Below are positions 23,137 through 33,200 of a stretch of 64,000 nt of DNA, in pieces (the stretch's first letter is position 1; each line of letters starts with the position of its first letter). The stretch comes from Taibaiella sp. (GTDB lineage: Bacteria; Bacteroidota; Bacteroidia; Chitinophagales; Chitinophagaceae): the NCBI GenBank assembly GCA_013815385.1, contig JACDGL010000013.1, positions 1 through 64,000 of the forward strand, read 5' to 3'. Position numbers and translations under genes: made by a program. The notes under the pieces were generated by a model, which did not search any database, was not told the origin of the DNA, and saw nothing but the letters and a program-made list of their open reading frames with translations.

Positions 23137-25410
23137 ATGGCTTTTAACCTTGACCTGATACAGAAAGTTTACGAACATCTTCCTACAAAAGTGAATGCTG
23201 CACGCGAGATACTGGGGCGCCCGCTGACTATGACAGAAAAAATACTGTATGCGCACAGCTACGATCCGGCCACCAAAGCACACGAACGCGGCAAAGATTA
23301 TGTAAACTTCACTCCGGATAGGGTTGCCATGCAGGATGCGACAGCACAGATGGCGCTGCTGCAGTTCATGACCTGCGGCAAGGATAAGGTAGCCGTGCCC
23401 AGCACAGTGCACTGCGACCACCTGATACAGGCTAAAATAGGCGCTACTGAAGATCTGGCAACGGCGATTGACGTAAATAAAGAAGTGTACGATTTTCTGG
23501 CCTCTATATCCAACAAATATGACATAGGCTTCTGGAGACCGGGCGCGGGCATTATACACCAGGTAGTACTGGAGAATTATGCATTTCCCGGTGGTATGAT
23601 GATAGGAACCGACAGCCATACACCCAATGCCGGTGGTCTGGGCATGATAGCTATAGGCGTAGGCGGTGCGGATGCGGTAGATGTAATGGCCGGACTACCC
23701 TGGGAACTGAAGATGCCAAAGATGATAGGTGTGAAGCTGATAGGCAAAATGAACGGCTGGACCAGCGCAAAAGACATAATACTGAAAGTAGCCGGTGTAC
23801 TGACCGTGAAAGGCGGTACCGGCGCTATAGTGGAATACTTTGGTGATGGCGCAGAAAGCCTGAGCTGCACCGGCAAGGGTACTATCTGTAACATGGGCGC
23901 TGAAATAGGCGCTACCTGCTCGCTCTTTGCCTACGATACTAAAATGGGCGAATACCTGAGCGCCACCAACCGCGCAGAAGTAGCTAAGCTGGCAGATGGG
24001 GTAAAAGACCACCTGCGTGCCGATATAGAAGTATATAACAACCCTGAAAGCTATTTTGACCAACTGATAGAAATAAACCTGGATGACCTGGAACCGTATG
24101 TGAACGGACCATTTACACCGGACCTGGCGACCCCCATCAGCCAGATGGCGGCGGCAGTAAGAGAACACAACTGGCCTGATGAGGTGGAAGTGGCGCTGAT
24201 AGGCTCCTGCACCAACTCATCGTACGAAGATATTTCGCGTTCGGCCTTTATAGCCCGCAATGCGATGGATAAGGGACTGAAAGCAAAAAGTGAATTTACC
24301 ATAACCCCCGGCTCTGAAATGGTTCGCTATACCATAGAAAGAGACGGCATGCTGGCTACTTTTGGCGAGTTGGGTGGTATAGTGCTGGCAAATGCCTGCG
24401 GCCCATGTATAGGCCAATGGAGCCGCCACGTGGATGACCCAACAAAGAAGAATACCATCATCACCTCATTCAACCGCAACTTTGCCAAGCGCAATGACGG
24501 GTTGGCAAGTACACATGCGTTTGTAGCATCGCCTGAAATAGTGACGGCGCTGGCCATAGCAGGCAGCCTGAGCTTTAACCCGCTGAAAGATACACTGACC
24601 AATGATAAAGGCGAACAGGTAATGCTGGATGAGCCTAAAGGATATGAACTGCCTCCCAAGGGCTTCTCTGTAAAAGATGCAGGCTACCAGGCCCCAGCAG
24701 TAGATGGCAGCAAGGTGCAGGTACAGGTACACCCGCACAGCGACCGACTGGAACTGTTAAGACCATTTGCCCCGTGGGAAGGTACCGACCTTACCGGCAT
24801 GAAGCTGCTGATAAAAGCATTTGGCAAGTGTACTACCGACCATATATCTATGGCTGGCCCATGGCTTAAATACCGCGGCCACCTTGACAATATATCGAAC
24901 AACATGCTGATCGGCGCTATCAATGCGTTTAACATGGAAACCAATACCGTAAAGAACCAGCTTACCGGTGAATATGGCGAAGTGCCTGCCGTGCAGCGTG
25001 TATATAAAGCAGCGCGCATAGGCAGTGTGGTAGTGGGTGATGAGAACTATGGTGAAGGCAGCAGCCGTGAGCATGCTGCAATGGAGCCACGCCACCTGGG
25101 TGTACGCGCTATAATAGTGAAGAGCTTTGCGCGCATACATGAGACCAACCTGAAAAAACAGGGTATGCTGGCACTGACATTTTGTGACAAGGCAGACTAC
25201 GAAAAAGTACTGGAAGACGATACAATAGACATTACCGGGCTTACCGACTTTGCCCCCGGCCAGACGCTCACAATGGTGCTGCACCATAAGGATGGTAAAA
25301 CGGAAGATATAAAACTGAACCAGACCTACAACCACCAACAGATAGAATGGTTTAAAGCAGGTGGAGCGCTGAATGTGATACGCGATAACGTAAACAAGGA
25401 GAAAAAATAA
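23137..25410 (+). CDS. acn: Aconitate hydratase, mitochondrial type
   Basis: A 757-aa TCA-cycle enzyme converting citrate to isocitrate through a [4Fe-4S] cluster in the cytoplasm. The three cluster ligands are Cys358 ([10 protein letters not shown]), Cys421 and Cys424 ([10 protein letters not shown]). Other family patterns are [14 protein letters not shown] and, in the swivel domain, [22 protein letters not shown] with the substrate-binding Ser/Arg. The length of about 755 aa and the motif style fit the eukaryotic-mitochondrial/Bacteroidota type rather than AcnA (about 890 aa) or AcnB. Isoleucine is mostly encoded by ATA, as elsewhere in the window. Monocistronic, with its own promoter and terminator. 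Confidence 0.97.
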   Translation: MAFNLDLIQKVYEHLPTKVNAAREILGRPLTMTEKILYAHSYDPATKAHERGKDYVNFTPDRVAMQDATAQMALLQFMTCGKDKVAVPSTVHCDHLIQAKIGATEDLATAIDVNKEVYDFLASISNKYDIGFWRPGAGIIHQVVLENYAFPGGMMIGTDSHTPNAGGLGMIAIGVGGADAVDVMAGLPWELKMPKMIGVKLIGKMNGWTSAKDIILKVAGVLTVKGGTGAIVEYFGDGAESLSCTGKGTICNMGAEIGATCSLFAYDTKMGEYLSATNRAEVAKLADGVKDHLRADIEVYNNPESYFDQLIEINLDDLEPYVNGPFTPDLATPISQMAAAVREHNWPDEVEVALIGSCTNSSYEDISRSAFIARNAMDKGLKAKSEFTITPGSEMVRYTIERDGMLATFGELGGIVLANACGPCIGQWSRHVDDPTKKNTIITSFNRNFAKRNDGLASTHAFVASPEIVTALAIAGSLSFNPLKDTLTNDKGEQVMLDEPKGYELPPKGFSVKDAGYQAPAVDGSKVQVQVHPHSDRLELLRPFAPWEGTDLTGMKLLIKAFGKCTTDHISMAGPWLKYRGHLDNISNNMLIGAINAFNMETNTVKNQLTGEYGEVPAVQRVYKAARIGSVVVGDENYGEGSSREHAAMEPRHLGVRAIIVKSFARIHETNLKKQGMLALTFCDKADYEKVLEDDTIDITGLTDFAPGQTLTMVLHHKDGKTEDIKLNQTYNHQQIEWFKAGGALNVIRDNVNKEKK

Positions 25411-25431
25411 ACAGCAAGTAACTATCCAATA

Positions 25432-25463
25432 AGCAAAAATCCCTCATGCGGGGGATTTTTGCT
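25432..25463 (+). terminator. Intrinsic terminator of aconitase
   Basis: AGCAAAAATCCC-T and GGGGATTTTTGCT pair around TCATGC; T-rich 3' arm; 21 nt after the stop codon. Confidence 0.85.
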
Positions 25464-25529
25464 GTTAATTAAACTAAAAGAAAATAAAACAGTCTGTAAT
25501 GAATGAAAGGATTGTTTTAATTTTATATC

Positions 25530-25763
25530 ATGGCCAGCCGCATTTATGAACTGAAGAACTTTATAGAGTGGAAAGCATTTGGCGTATGTACTGCTATAGG
25601 GGAGCGCCTGGGCATAGCTACATCACGCATCAGGCTTTGGTTCATTTATATATCTTTCCTTACGCTGGGTTCACCACTTATCGTGTACATGGTGCTTGCC
25701 TTCTGGATGAACCTGAGAAGCTACATAGGCATGGGAAGACGTAACCCGCTGAAATGGCTGTAA
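25530..25763 (+). CDS. PspC domain protein
   Basis: A 77-aa membrane protein with one PspC domain. The opening helix has KAFGVCTAIGERLGIATSRIRLWFIY ('FGVCxGLAxYxGIDxxxVRLxFV'), followed by a membrane helix LTLGSPLIVYMVLAFWM and a basic tail. In enterobacteria PspC relays envelope stress. The Bacteroidota stand-alone versions are small and their partners are unknown. It is a single gene, convergent with the next. Confidence 0.85.
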   Translation: MASRIYELKNFIEWKAFGVCTAIGERLGIATSRIRLWFIYISFLTLGSPLIVYMVLAFWMNLRSYIGMGRRNPLKWL

Positions 25764-25770
25764 TCAACTG

Positions 25771-26238
25771 CTAATTTACCTTTACTGCTTTTAATAAATG
25801 TCTGCGCTGGTCGTAGAATCTGATCGTGTGCAGACCTGTGTACTTAGGAATGATGCCTAATACAACATGCTGCTGGGTATAGGTGAGCGGGGCACGGCTC
25901 TTGTTTATTTTGCAATACACCTCTATAAAATCGCCTGCCTTTATAGCATTGGTATAGGTAAGGTAAACATCCTTTTCAGATGCCGGCAGCGCCAGCATTA
26001 TTACATTGTCTTTAGTGAAATCGGGTAGCTCTACCTTGTTGGTTCCTGTTTTTGCGATACCAAACGTCTTTATAAAATCTGATCTTTTGCTTATGACCCT
26101 GCAATAGTGTGGGTCATCGACTTTAACGCGGTCATCAAGAAAAAAATTCTGGAGGGGACGTATTATGATGACCTGTGTAGGCTGCGCCTTTGCTGAAAAA
26201 ACTGCAAGGAGCAATAAAGCACAAAACATTGCTTTCAT
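25771..26238 (-). CDS. Hypothetical secreted protein, possibly PrcB-like
   Basis: A 155-aa protein with a signal peptide (MKAMFCALLLLAVFSAKAQ). I chose ATG 26236-26238 because the 22 residues before it in the longer frame would disrupt the signal. The mature part has a pattern VISKRSDFIKTFG, then DFTKDNVIMLALPAS, then AGDFIEVYCKIN. It vaguely resembles the PrcB C-terminal domain ('W..l......pxxDFxxxxvxxxxxGxxpxxGYxixi'), but the match is weak. Periplasmic location is likely. It is divergent from the S46 peptidase gene, with about 110 bp between the start codons. Confidence 0.65.
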   Translation of the reverse strand: MKAMFCALLLLAVFSAKAQPTQVIIIRPLQNFFLDDRVKVDDPHYCRVISKRSDFIKTFGIAKTGTNKVELPDFTKDNVIMLALPASEKDVYLTYTNAIKAGDFIEVYCKINKSRAPLTYTQQHVVLGIIPKYTGLHTIRFYDQRRHLLKAVKVN

Positions 26239-26320
26239 AAATATGGAAGTGTGAACGGATAAAGATAATGTATAGCAGCAATGGGCGTATATAAAACCCA
26301 CCAAAGAGAATAGATTTTAA

Positions 26321-26328
26321 TACTTTTG
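26321..26328 (+). promoter_or_regulatory. TACTTTTG -7 box for the S46 peptidase
   Basis: 22 nt upstream of ATG 26350. It contains the TTG that would be an alternative start (26326), so the ATG is the real one. Confidence 0.6.
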
Positions 26329-26349
26329 CGCCACAATCATTTAAAATAC

Positions 26350-28503
26350 ATGAAAAAAATATTGTTATCACTCTGCGCAGCTGTAATGATGCTTGGCGCA
26401 AAGGCAGATGAAGGAATGTGGCTGCCCATGCTGATAGGTAAGAACTATGAGGAAATGGTACGCATGGGACTGAAGCTCTCTAAAGAAGACGTGTATAACA
26501 TAAACCACAGTAGCCTGAAGGATGCGATAGTGCAGTTTGCAGGTGGGTGCACGGCAGAAATGATATCATCAAATGGCCTGCTGCTTACTAACCACCACTG
26601 TGGTTATGATGCCATAGCTACCCTTAGCACTGTACAGAATAACTACCTGGATAACGGTTTCTGGGCACATAATATGCAGGAAGAGCTTCCGGCACAGGGA
26701 GTAACTGTGATATTTCTGCAGCGTATGGAAGATGTGACCGACGAAGTGATAAAAGAAGTGGGTACGACAAAGGGAGAAGAATACACAAAGAAATTTGACG
26801 CTATCCGCAAAAAGATCGAGGACCGCGAAACAAAGGGCAATAAGTATATGGTAGCCAGTGTAAAGGAATACTTTAACGGCAACCAATACTTCCTGCTGGT
26901 GTATAAAAAATATGTGGATGTGCGCCTGGTAGGAACCCCACCTAAATCACTGGGTAAGTTTGGTGGTGATACCGACAACTGGATGTGGCCGAGGCATACA
27001 TCGGACTTCTCTATGTTCCGTGTATATGCAGGCGCTGATAACGAGCCTGCCGACTATGCTGCTGCTAATGTAGCGTATCACCCCAAGAAATATCTACCCG
27101 TATCTATAAAAGGAGAACAGGAGAATGACTATGCAATGATCTACGGATATCCCGGCCGCACCAATCGTTACGAAGTATCGTACGGCGTGAACCTGGCTAT
27201 CAATACCATTAACCCGTCAATAGTAAGCATACGCGATACCCGTCTTGCCATTATGCGCCGCCACATGGCACAGGATAAGACAGTGTATCTGAAACTGACC
27301 TCCCTTTCTGCACGTATAGCTAACTACTGGAAATATTTTATAGGCCAGACAGAACAGCTAAAACGCCTGAAGATAGTGGACAAGAAAAAGAAGCAGGAAG
27401 ACAAGTATGTGGCCTGGGCTGCTGACAATAATTTTGATGCGGGCATCATGAACAAATTTGCCAAGATATACCAGGATGTAACGCCCTACGCAAAACATTC
27501 CGTTTACTATACAGAGTGTTTCCGAGCATCGGCACTGGCGCGTATAGGTGCCTCTACAGAACCTTTATATAAGTGGCTGCAAAAGAAAGAAACCAATGCA
27601 GACTCCCTAAAAAAATATGTGGATGGGCTGAAAGAAACACGCCGTACCATCATGAAAGAATTTGACTATGGCACAGAAAAGGATATGATGGCGGAAATGA
27701 CGAAGATGTACTATGATGAGGTGCCTAAAGTGCAGCAGCCTGATATATACCAGAAAGTGATCTTTGCAAAATACGGCAAGTATAATGCGGATAAGACCTA
27801 CATGGATTATACCGAGTATGTATTTAAGAACACTTTTTTAGTAGACAGCAATAAATTCAATGCCTTCTGCACTGCACCAAGTGTTGAGAAAATAGATAAA
27901 GACCCTGCCTGTGAATATGCGCTGAGCTTTGTACACAACTATACCAAGAACTACCAGGGCAAAGTAGAAACCTATAACGCTGAGAAGAAAGAGCTGAGCA
28001 AGCAATATGTACGCGGCCTGATGGCCTGGAAAGAAGGCAAGCTTTTTTATCCTGATGCAAACTCCACTATGCGTATATCTTATGGTAAGGTGCTGAGCTA
28101 CGACCCACAGGATGGGGTACACTATAATTACTTCACCACGCTGGATGGCCTGATGGCCAAGTACAAACCCGGCAGTGATGAATTTGATGTGCCACAGCAA
28201 CTGATAGACCTGTATAATGCAAAGGACTATGGCCGCTATGCTGATGCAGATGGCTCCCTGCACACCTGCTTCATTACCAATAACGATATTACAGGCGGTA
28301 ACTCCGGCAGCCCGGTGATAAATGCAAACGGCGAACTGATAGGCGCTGCATTTGATGGTAACTGGGAAGCTATGAGCGGTGATATTGCCTTTGATAAGAA
28401 GTATAAGAGAACTATAGTGTGCGATGTACGTTTTATCCTGTTCCTTATAGATAAAATGGGGCATGCAAAGAACCTGATAAAAGAAATGGATATCAGGGAA
28501 TAG
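26350..28503 (+). CDS. S46 family dipeptidyl-peptidase, DPP7-type
   Basis: A 717-aa periplasmic exopeptidase releasing dipeptides from the N-terminus of peptides, important for amino-acid feeding in Bacteroidota. The signal peptide is about 1-19. The trypsin-like catalytic His lies in LLTNHHCGYD (81-87) and the Ser is Ser652 in TGGNSGSPV. Family patterns KFGGDTDNWMWPRHTSDF and GYPGRTNRY are intact. The residue that sets specificity (Arg673 in DPP11, Gly673 in DPP7, 18 after the Ser) is Gly670 here (AAFDGNWEAMSGD). This points to DPP7-like preference for hydrophobic P1 residues rather than Asp/Glu. The start is ATG 26350. Confidence 0.95.
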   Translation: MKKILLSLCAAVMMLGAKADEGMWLPMLIGKNYEEMVRMGLKLSKEDVYNINHSSLKDAIVQFAGGCTAEMISSNGLLLTNHHCGYDAIATLSTVQNNYLDNGFWAHNMQEELPAQGVTVIFLQRMEDVTDEVIKEVGTTKGEEYTKKFDAIRKKIEDRETKGNKYMVASVKEYFNGNQYFLLVYKKYVDVRLVGTPPKSLGKFGGDTDNWMWPRHTSDFSMFRVYAGADNEPADYAAANVAYHPKKYLPVSIKGEQENDYAMIYGYPGRTNRYEVSYGVNLAINTINPSIVSIRDTRLAIMRRHMAQDKTVYLKLTSLSARIANYWKYFIGQTEQLKRLKIVDKKKKQEDKYVAWAADNNFDAGIMNKFAKIYQDVTPYAKHSVYYTECFRASALARIGASTEPLYKWLQKKETNADSLKKYVDGLKETRRTIMKEFDYGTEKDMMAEMTKMYYDEVPKVQQPDIYQKVIFAKYGKYNADKTYMDYTEYVFKNTFLVDSNKFNAFCTAPSVEKIDKDPACEYALSFVHNYTKNYQGKVETYNAEKKELSKQYVRGLMAWKEGKLFYPDANSTMRISYGKVLSYDPQDGVHYNYFTTLDGLMAKYKPGSDEFDVPQQLIDLYNAKDYGRYADADGSLHTCFITNNDITGGNSGSPVINANGELIGAAFDGNWEAMSGDIAFDKKYKRTIVCDVRFILFLIDKMGHAKNLIKEMDIRE

Positions 28504-28518
28504 CCATTTAATAAATAC

Positions 28519-28556
28519 ATGTATAAGCCATTGCTGTAAAGCAATGGCTTATACAT
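28519..28556. terminator. Long perfect hairpin after the S46 gene
   Basis: Two 17-base arms (ATGTATAAGCCATTGCT and its complement) around GTAA, 16 nt after the stop. The 3' T-tract is weak, so termination is likely but not certain. Confidence 0.65.
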
Positions 28557-28644
28557 TTGGAGGGGTAGTAAAGTACTGATTGTAATTACATTGGAAAGAT
28601 ATACCCGGGCAGCATTACCTTGCAGAATAAGGTAGGTTCAAATA

Positions 28645-28673
28645 AAATGCCCCTTGCAAAGCAAGGGGCATTT
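28645..28673 (-). terminator. Intrinsic terminator of the DUF6580 gene
   Basis: AAATGCCCCTTGC and GCAAGGGGCATTT around AAA; on the minus strand a T-rich stretch follows. It lies 24 nt after the DUF6580 stop codon. Confidence 0.8.
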
Positions 28674-28696
28674 ATATTATATAAAGAGGTAAGAGA

Positions 28697-29251
28697 TTAT
28701 GCTTTTGCTTTTTGCATGTTGGTAGTAAATGCCTGCTTTAAAAGGAAATAACCACCGAATAAAAACACACTGCCTATCATATCACCTGCAAGGGTATTTT
28801 TGAAGAATGGGATAGCCATGATATAAGTAGTAGTAAAGCCATTGAAGCTATATCCCCACCATCCACATGCGTATACACCCAGGTTAGAGATAATAAAGAA
28901 AATGGTAGAAGCTGCTATTGTATAGCCGAGTACAGGGAGTGCTTTAATGCTATTCATGCGTGTACCAAGGAACGTAACTGCAAGCAGGGCACCGTAGGTA
29001 AATAGCTGTGATATACCGTAAAAGCCCGGGGTATTGGTAAACAACTGGAAGTACATATCCGCAACAAACTGGCTAAGAAGGGCTACCAGGAAAGCCAGAC
29101 GGCGGTCTTTGATCACCGCGCCGCTAAATAGGCCGATAGCTGCTATAGGTGCAAAGTTGAACATGTGCATTTCGCGGTAAACGATACGCGCTGTAGCCGT
29201 CATTAAAACTAGGCCTATTGCCAGTGCGATATTGATCTTATTATTTTTCAT
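28697..29251 (-). CDS. DUF6580 family membrane protein (putative transport component)
   Basis: A 184-aa protein with five or six hydrophobic segments. The sequence FNFAPIAAIGLFSGAVIKDRRLAFLVALLSQFVADM is characteristic of the DUF6580 family ('NxxPxxAxALFxGAxxxxxxxAxxxPLxxxxxSD'), which resembles S components of ECF vitamin transporters. Later AGDMIGSVFLFGGYFLL also fits. Inner-membrane location. No riboswitch-like structure was recognised upstream, and the substrate is unknown. A -7 box precedes it. The next gene upstream on the same strand (methyltransferase) is 43 bp away. Confidence 0.85.
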   Translation of the reverse strand: MKNNKINIALAIGLVLMTATARIVYREMHMFNFAPIAAIGLFSGAVIKDRRLAFLVALLSQFVADMYFQLFTNTPGFYGISQLFTYGALLAVTFLGTRMNSIKALPVLGYTIAASTIFFIISNLGVYACGWWGYSFNGFTTTYIMAIPFFKNTLAGDMIGSVFLFGGYFLLKQAFTTNMQKAKA

Positions 29252-29268
29252 TGTTTATCTGTTCGATG

Positions 29269-29276
29269 CAAAATTA
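29269..29276 (-). promoter_or_regulatory. TAATTTTG -7 box for the DUF6580 gene
   Basis: 17 nt upstream of the ATG on the minus strand, in the 43-bp gap behind the methyltransferase, arguing for independent transcription. Confidence 0.55.
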
Positions 29277-29294
29277 AAAAAGTACGGTTAAAAA

Positions 29295-30116
29295 TCAGGC
29301 TTTCTTTTCGGCGATAAAGTTAAGCCCAAAAAAGAGATATTCCTTTCGCATGCTCTTAGCAGCAGACTGTATCTTCTCTTCCTTATGTAAAAGCTTGCCA
29401 GGATCGGATAAACGGTAAATGACAGGCAGATAATAGCGGATGTATTGTACACTATCCTTATGTATAGAAAAGCCGTTACCGGTGAAGAGTGCATTCCAGC
29501 TACGCAGGCTGCGTATATTCTCATTGCCTATAAGTATATCCTTTTGCAGTTTTTCGTCCCATATAGTAATGATACGCTTGCTACCGCGGTACTTATAGAG
29601 CTTTATGCGCTGTATGATATTATTGCCGTTTTCCTCAATGGCCAGAATTTTACCACCTTTACGAAGGCTGCTGTGAAATATCTGCAGCGCTTCATTTATC
29701 GGCTCCAGGTGGTGTAGGGTATCCTGTACTATTATCCAGTCGAATGTGTCAGCTGCGGGGTGATTATCAAAGAGGTTTTCGTAGGTACAGGTAAACAGGG
29801 AGGTATCACCATATTGAGACCAGTATGCCATACGCTTCTGTACGGTATCGTAATAGAATTCGAGCGTAGTGCCATGGGTACGTATACCATTCATGGCGAG
29901 AAACAGGCAAGTGGTGCCATAACCGGAGCCGCAATCCCAGATGGCTTTGTTGGTAGCAGAACCTAGATGCTGCTGTATATAATGCAGGCGTTGCAGAAAA
30001 TAGTTCCGGCGGAAGTGCCATGAAGACTGCTTACCAAGGAATTTATAATAGGATTGCATTTCCTTATGCTCTTCCAGTTCTGCAACCATTAGCTCAAAGA
30101 AACGCTCAGGGGTCAT
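29295..30116 (-). CDS. Class I SAM-dependent methyltransferase
   Basis: A 273-aa cytoplasmic protein. Motif I is AIWDCGSGYGTTCLFLAMNG, the acidic residue of motif II is TTLEFYYD, and motif IV is FDWIIVQDTLHHLEPI with motif V-like LRKGGKILAIEENG. This is a Methyltransf_11/12-type fold, and the substrate cannot be told. The N-terminal helix region and the C-terminal ~70 residues (YYLPVIYRLSDPGKLLHKEEK) are extra to the core fold and may bind substrate. It sits between secA and DUF6580 on the same strand, after a terminator, so is probably independently transcribed. Confidence 0.87.
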   Translation of the reverse strand: MTPERFFELMVAELEEHKEMQSYYKFLGKQSSWHFRRNYFLQRLHYIQQHLGSATNKAIWDCGSGYGTTCLFLAMNGIRTHGTTLEFYYDTVQKRMAYWSQYGDTSLFTCTYENLFDNHPAADTFDWIIVQDTLHHLEPINEALQIFHSSLRKGGKILAIEENGNNIIQRIKLYKYRGSKRIITIWDEKLQKDILIGNENIRSLRSWNALFTGNGFSIHKDSVQYIRYYLPVIYRLSDPGKLLHKEEKIQSAAKSMRKEYLFFGLNFIAEKKA

Positions 30117-30164
30117 AATGATTCAAAAGTAAAAATTACAAATTCAAAAGCAATTGCAACAGGC

Positions 30165-30200
30165 AAAAAATACCCCTGTAACTTATGTATTACAGGGGTA
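30165..30200 (-). terminator. Intrinsic terminator of secA
   Basis: TACCCCTGTAA and TTACAGGGGTA around an 8-nt loop; on the minus strand it is followed by a T-run. Thirteen bp after the secA stop codon. Confidence 0.85.
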
Positions 30201-30212
30201 AGGATCATATAA

Positions 30213-33200
30213 CTATAAGTCTTTGCCGTGGCAAGCCTTGTATTTTTTACCACTACCGCATGGGCAAGGGTCATTGCGGCCTATTTTAGGGCCTGCTTGT
30301 ACCGGGGTGCGCTTTACAGCAGTGGCCCTGTTATTATCGTACACATCATTTTCGTCAGCGGCATAGTCCTGGCCGGCGGCGTCTATCTCTGCTTTGTTGA
30401 TGCGCATATGGCTCATATCAGTATGCTGCAGGGGTGCCCGTGCTGCCTGTTGCGGCGCTTCCTCTATTGGTATACCTGCACGCAGCAGGAAGGAGATAAT
30501 ATTGCGGTTTGTTTCCAGCAGCATCTGCTTGAACAGGTTGAACGCTTCGAACTTGTATATAAGCAATGGGTCCTTCTGTTCGTATGATGCCATTCGTACT
30601 GATGTACGCAGATCATCCATAGCGCGCAGATGGTCTTTCCATGCATCGTCTATCAATGCAAGGGTTATGGTCTTTTCTAATGTTTGTATCACAGGTGCTG
30701 CTTCCTGATCTACCGCTTCTTTCAGGTCTACATACAGCTGCATGCCGCGAATGCCATCGGTAAATGGCACCACTATATTATCCACGCGATCGCCGTTCTG
30801 CTCCAGTATCTGCACCAATGTGGGTGTCATGTGTTCCCGCAGGGAATTCATTTTGCGGTTATAGAACTCTTTTACCTGGTGGTAAAGCTCATCGCCTATG
30901 GTTTGAATATTACCTTTTGCAAAAATGTCTGTATCCATCTCCGGCTCTATTGCCAGTTGCTTGATCACTTCCAATTTGAATGTATCCAGGTCGCGGTTAT
31001 TATCAAACTGCTGCGCAAGGTCTATGCACACATCGTACATGGCGTTATCGAGGTCTATAGAAAGGCGGTCGCCAAACAATGCGTGGTTACGACGCTTGTA
31101 GATGACATCGCGTTGGGTATTCATTACATCATCATACTCCAGCAGGTTCTTGCGTATACCAAAGTTATTTTCTTCTACTTTTTTCTGAGCACGTTCTATA
31201 GACTTGGTGATCATGCCATGCTGTAATACCTCGCCTTCTTTATGGCCCATTTTATCCATCAGGGAGGCAATACGTTCGGAACCGAACAGGCGCATCAATT
31301 CATCTTCAAGAGATACAAAGAACTGTGATGTACCGGGATCGCCCTGGCGGCCAGCACGGCCACGCAACTGCCTATCCACACGGCGGCTTTCGTGCCGTTC
31401 GGTACCTATGATAGCAAGACCACCTGAATTCTTGACACCAGGCCCCAGCTTTATATCCGTACCACGGCCAGCCATATTGGTAGCAATAGTTATAGCACCA
31501 GCCAGCCCCGCTTCCTGCACTATATTGGCCTCACGGACATGCTGCTTGGCGTTCAGTACATTATGCGGCACTTTCTTTTGTTGCAGCATACGGCTCAGCA
31601 ATTCAGAAACCTCTACGGAAGTAGTACCCACCAGCACCGGACGGCCTACGCCGCGTAATGCTTCTATCTCATCTATTACTGCTTTATATTTTTCGCGCTT
31701 GGTCTTATAAACAAGATCCTGCTGATCTTTACGTGTTACCTGTACGTTGGTAGGTATTGTAATGACATCCAGCTTGTATATTTCCCAGAATTCGCCCGCC
31801 TCTGTTTCGGCCGTACCGGTCATGCCGGCCAGCTTGTGATACATGCGGAAGAAGTTTTGCAGCGTAACAGTTGCAAAGGTTTGTGTTGCAGCTTCTACCT
31901 GTACATTTTCCTTGGCTTCTATAGCCTGGTGCAGGCCATCGCTGTAGCGGCGGCCATCCATGATACGGCCGGTCTGCTCATCTACAATCTTCACCTTGCC
32001 TTCCATTACCACATATTCTATATCCTTATCAAAAAGGGTATAGGCTTTCAGTAATTGCTGTATGGAATGTATGCGATCAGCCTTAATAGAATATTCCTGG
32101 AGCAGCGCATCTTTGCGTTGCACTTTTTCTTCGAGAGCAGCCTCTGATTTTTCAATAGCAGTAAGCTCAGTAGCAATATCGGGCAGTATAAAGAAATGCG
32201 GATCTTCGCCTGATTGTGTTATTAATGAAAGCCCTTTATCTGTAAGGTCTACGCTATTGCTCTTCTCATCAATAGAGAAGTAAAGCTCGGCATCTACCTT
32301 CGGCATATTGCGTTGCTGCTCGCCTATAAAGTGGCTTTCCGCTTTCTGCAATATCTGGCGGTTGCCTTCTTCACTTAAATATTTTATCAGTGCGCTGTTC
32401 TTTGGTAACCCGCGGAATGCGCGGTAAAGGAACAAACCACCATTTTCTTTATCGGTCTTGCCTTCGCTTATCAGCTTTTTGGCTTCAGTAAGGCTTTGGT
32501 TGGTAATACGGCGCTGTGCTTCCAGCAGGCGTTCTATACGGGGCTTCAGTATATGGAACTGCTGCTCATCACCGCGCGCTACCGGACCTGAAATGATCAA
32601 TGGGGTACGCGCATCATCTATCAGCACACTATCTACCTCATCCACCATAGCATAGTGGTGTTTGCGCTGCACCATCTCTTCCGGATGGTTCACCATGTTA
32701 TCGCGCAGATAATCGAAACCAAATTCGTTATTGGTACCGTAAGTAATATCTGCGAGGTATGCTGTGCGGCGCTGTGGGGTATTTGGCTCATGCTTATCAA
32801 TACAATCTACTGTAAGGCCCAGCCATTCGAACAGGGTACCGTTCCATTCCTGGTCACGACGAGCCAGGTAATCATTTACTGTAACCAGGTGCACCCCTTC
32901 GCCTGTAAGGGCATTGAGGTAAGCAGGCAGTGTAGATACCAGTGTTTTACCTTCACCGGTAGCCATTTCAGCTATTTTACCTTCGTGCAGCACTATGCCG
33001 CCTATCAGCTGCACATCATAGTGCAGCATGTTCCAGGTAACAGTAGTGCCTGCTGCCTGCCAGCTATTACTATAGATGGCCTTATCGCCTTCTATACGCA
33101 CGTAATCGCGATCTATAGCCAGTTGCTTATCCAGCTCTGTGGCCTGCGATACCAGTTCTGTATTTTCCTTAAAACGGTGTGCGGTTTCCTTCACCACAGC

